Positions 62,031 to 64,000 of a stretch of 64,000 nt of DNA are shown here, piece by piece; the stretch's first letter is position 1; every line of letters begins with the position of its first letter. The stretch covers positions 682,001 to 746,000 of the forward strand of contig NZ_VTFX01000001.1 of NCBI RefSeq assembly GCF_009192775.1, read 5' to 3'. A model generated the notes under the pieces. It had not been told where the DNA came from, did not search any database, and worked only from the letters and a program-made list of their open reading frames with translations. This DNA is from Arthrobacter yangruifuii. Its GTDB lineage: Bacteria; Actinomycetota; Actinomycetes; Actinomycetales; Micrococcaceae. The position numbers were made by a program, and so were the translations under genes.

Positions 62031-62876
62031 ATGGAAAGCGCATTGAATCCCCGACTGACATTCCTGGGCTGCGGCTCGATGAACGAGGCAATCCTGGGCG
62101 GCATCCTCGCCGGCGGCCTGGCCGCCGGGCAGGTCACCGCCACCGTCCGCAGTGCAGGGCGGGCCGAGGAGCTTCGCACCACCCACGGCATCACGGTCCT
62201 CGCCGGCAGCGAGGACCCGGACGCGAACCGGAAAGCCGTGGCCGGCGCGGACCTGGTCATCGTGGGCGTCAAGCCCGTGCAGGTCGCGGACGTCCTGCGC
62301 GAAGTTGCGGCCGACCTTCCCCGCGGCGCCGTGGTGCTCAGCGTGGCGGCTGCCGTGCCCCTGGCCCTGATGGAGTCGCTGCTGCCCCAGGACCAGCCCG
62401 TGATCCGCGCGATGCCCAACACCCCGTCCCGCCTCGGCCGCGGTGTCACCTCCATTTCCGCCGGCCGTTCCGCCGGACCGGAGGCCATGGACCTGGCCCG
62501 CCGCGTACTGTCCGCCACGGGCACGGTGGTGGAGGTTCCCGAGGAGCAGGTGGACGCAGTGTCCGCCGTCAGCGGTTCCGGCCCTGCCTACGCGTTCTAC
62601 CTGGCCGAGGCCATGGCCCGTGCCGGCGCGGAGCTGGGTCTGGATCCGGACCTGTCCGCACTGCTTGCCCGTGAAACGGTGGCCGGGGCCGGTTACATGC
62701 TGGCCGAGCCCGACGCCGATGCCTCCAGCCTGCGCCGGGGCGTCACCAGCCCGAACGGCACCACCGAGGCAGCCATCCGGACCTTCGACGAGCTGAACCT
62801 TCCCGGCATCATCGAGACCGGGGCCCGTGCCGCAGCGGCCCGCGCCCAGGAAATCACCAACCAGCTCACGGCCTAG
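62031..62876 (+). CDS. proC: Pyrroline-5-carboxylate reductase
   Basis: ProC reduces pyrroline-5-carboxylate to proline with NAD(P)H. The 281-residue protein has the N-terminal Rossmann motif LTFLGCGSMNEAILGG. The segments VIRAMPNTPSRLGRGVTS, VSAVSGSGPAYAFYLAEAM and RGVTSPNGTTEAAI are hallmarks of the family. The ATG is followed by a normal-length enzyme. The upstream 102 bp (61929-62030) hold no gene; AAGAAT lies 7 nt before the ATG and may be a -10. Confidence 0.96.
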   Translation: MESALNPRLTFLGCGSMNEAILGGILAGGLAAGQVTATVRSAGRAEELRTTHGITVLAGSEDPDANRKAVAGADLVIVGVKPVQVADVLREVAADLPRGAVVLSVAAAVPLALMESLLPQDQPVIRAMPNTPSRLGRGVTSISAGRSAGPEAMDLARRVLSATGTVVEVPEEQVDAVSAVSGSGPAYAFYLAEAMARAGAELGLDPDLSALLARETVAGAGYMLAEPDADASSLRRGVTSPNGTTEAAIRTFDELNLPGIIETGARAAAARAQEITNQLTA

Positions 62877-62914
62877 CCGGCCGACCGGCAGGACCGTGGC
62901 CGGACCGTGAAACC

Positions 62915-63583
62915 TTACGGCCGGGCGGCGAACCGTTCCAGCAGATCCACGTGGCCGGACACAATCAGGGTGTCCCGGCTGGAGACCTTGGTGTCAGGCT
63001 GCGCGTAGGTGAAATCCTCGCCGGGGGATTTCACGCCCACCACGGTGACGCCGTACTTGGCCCGCACATTGGACTCGCCGAGGGTGAAACCCTGCGTCTC
63101 CTTCGGCGGGTACATCTTCACGATCGCAAAACCGTCGTCGAACTCGATGAAGTCCAGCATCCGCCCGCCCACCAGGTGCGCGGCCCGGCGGCCGGCGTCG
63201 GCCTCCGGATAGATCACGTGGTTCGCGCCGATGCGGGTGAGGATCTTGCCGTGCGCAGGCGTGATGGCTTTGACCCACAGGTGCTCGATGCCCAGGTCCA
63301 CCAGGTTCACGGTGATCAGCACGCTGGACTCGATCGAGGTGCCCACGCCGACGACGGCGGCGGAGAAGTCCTCCGCGCCCAGCTGCTTGAGTGCCTCGAT
63401 GTTCGTCGCGTCGGCCTGGACGACGTGCGTCAGCAGGCCGGAGGCCTTCTGCACGAGTTCCGGATCGCGTTCCACGGCCAGGACTTCGCGGCCCTGCCGG
63501 ACCAGCTGCTCGGCAGTGGCGGCTCCGAAGCGGCCAAGACCGATAACCAGGACCGGTGCGTTGTGGGGAGGTCTGTCAGCCAA
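62915..63583 (-). CDS. trkA: TrkA-type potassium uptake regulatory protein
   Basis: The 222-residue protein has a Rossmann RCK domain (VLVIGLGRFGAATAEQL, EVLAVERDPELVQKAS) and a C-terminal RCK-C domain (RAKYGVTVVGVKSPGEDFTYA). It gates the TrkH channel in response to NAD(H) or ATP. The TTG start at 63583 has AAAGG about 8 nt upstream and overlaps the end of trkH by 8 bp, so both are coupled. An upstream frame extension is not TrkA-like. Confidence 0.93.
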   Translation of the reverse strand: MADRPPHNAPVLVIGLGRFGAATAEQLVRQGREVLAVERDPELVQKASGLLTHVVQADATNIEALKQLGAEDFSAAVVGVGTSIESSVLITVNLVDLGIEHLWVKAITPAHGKILTRIGANHVIYPEADAGRRAAHLVGGRMLDFIEFDDGFAIVKMYPPKETQGFTLGESNVRAKYGVTVVGVKSPGEDFTYAQPDTKVSSRDTLIVSGHVDLLERFAARP

Positions 63584-64000
63584 TGATCGGCCTTTCTTCG
63601 GGGTAGTGGTAAAGGGTGTTGCGGTGGCGCACGGCAAGGGCCGCGGCAAGGGTAATGGTTCCGACGCGTCCGGCGAACATCAGCATCGACAGGACGTACT
63701 TGCCCGCGGGCGGCAGCGCCTCGCTGATGCCCGTACTCAGCCCCACCGTGGCGAACGCGGAAATGACTTCGAAGACCACCGGCTCCAGGGATTCATCGGT
63801 GATGACCAGGAGTGCCGAGGTGGCCACCGCCACCAGTGTGGCACCCAGGATGGTCACCGAGATGGCCACCCGCATGGCGCCCTGGGGGATGGTGCGGCCG
63901 AAGGCTCGGACATCGGCGTCGCCGCGGGCTTCGGCCACCACGGCGAGGAACAGTACGGCGATGGTGGTGACCTTGATACCGCCGGCAGTGGAGGCCGAGC
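63576..64000 (-). CDS. trkH: TrkH-type potassium transporter (C-terminal part, truncated by window edge)
   Basis: The frame is open to the window edge (SASTAGGIKVTTIAVLFLAVV), so the gene continues upstream. STAGGIK is the conserved selectivity-filter segment of TrkH/KtrB. The visible part has at least three helices and ends MFAGRVGTITLAAALAVRHR, a common end of the family. It partners with trkA immediately downstream. Confidence 0.9.
   Translation of the reverse strand, partial: SASTAGGIKVTTIAVLFLAVVAEARGDADVRAFGRTIPQGAMRVAISVTILGATLVAVATSALLVITDESLEPVVFEVISAFATVGLSTGISEALPPAGKYVLSMLMFAGRVGTITLAAALAVRHRNTLYHYPEERPIIG

Overview
The window is ordinary chromosomal DNA of a high-GC actinobacterium. 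The gene set suggests an Arthrobacter-like member of the Micrococcaceae: dnaJ-hspR, a clpB with an HspR operator, a Crp/GlxR-type regulator, a MarP-like protease, a DUF3073 protein, a CpaE-like/Tad 'helicase-secretion neighbourhood', and a topoisomerase I with a lysine-rich tail. The genus is an inference from gene content. I see no insertion sequence, prophage, CRISPR array, rRNA or replication origin. One tRNA gene (Pro, CGG) is present.

Layout. 1-1770: end of grpE, then dnaJ and hspR. 1809-5430: MOSC protein, an NYN/LOTUS protein with a methyltransferase, trmB. 5511-8448: DEAD-box helicase with a long structured leader, split-barrel flavoprotein, YccF. 8465-15931: PBP2-like transpeptidase, SRPBCC protein, clpB, septum-formation protein, DUF3073. 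16092-23254: purine genes purM-purF (minus) and purD-purC (plus) around an asparaginase/SCP-like pair, ending at tRNA-Pro. 23399-30431: metallophosphoesterase, class A PBP, DUF4177, RidA, NUDIX, Crp, MarP. 30513-33510: aroQ, MHS-type transporter, TetR and divergent Ohr. 33588-43373: acs, a four-helix membrane protein, nth, CoA-type NUDIX, a PolA-like polymerase, and a Baeyer-Villiger monooxygenase/hydrolase fusion. 43568-51735: ssd-tadA-tadB-tadC-DUF4244 pilin-tadE-tadE-like genes facing an MrfA-type helicase. 51805-64000: GNAT, TrhO, KstD-like flavoprotein, methyltransferase, topA, ppx, TIM-barrel isomerase, proC, trkA, start-truncated trkH.

Much of 24-60 kb has the same gene content as the M. 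tuberculosis ponA2-crp-nth-marP-acs-ssd-tad-topA neighbourhood, with local changes. Regulation is partly readable. HspR is encoded here, and its inverted repeat lies over the clpB promoter. A Crp-type regulator is encoded here, and a Crp-like palindrome lies upstream of acs. A palindrome sits between tetR and ohr. A notable window-wide pattern is that at least a dozen genes lack a Shine-Dalgarno sequence and instead carry a -10-like hexamer exactly 6-7 nt before the start codon, as expected of leaderless mRNAs.

The most unusual items are the structured leader of the DEAD-box helicase, the pilin gene with a long low-complexity N-terminus, the repeat- and hairpin-bearing 5' part of the tadE-like gene with conflicting reading frames, the monooxygenase-hydrolase fusion, and an unstartable coding-like fragment behind trmB.
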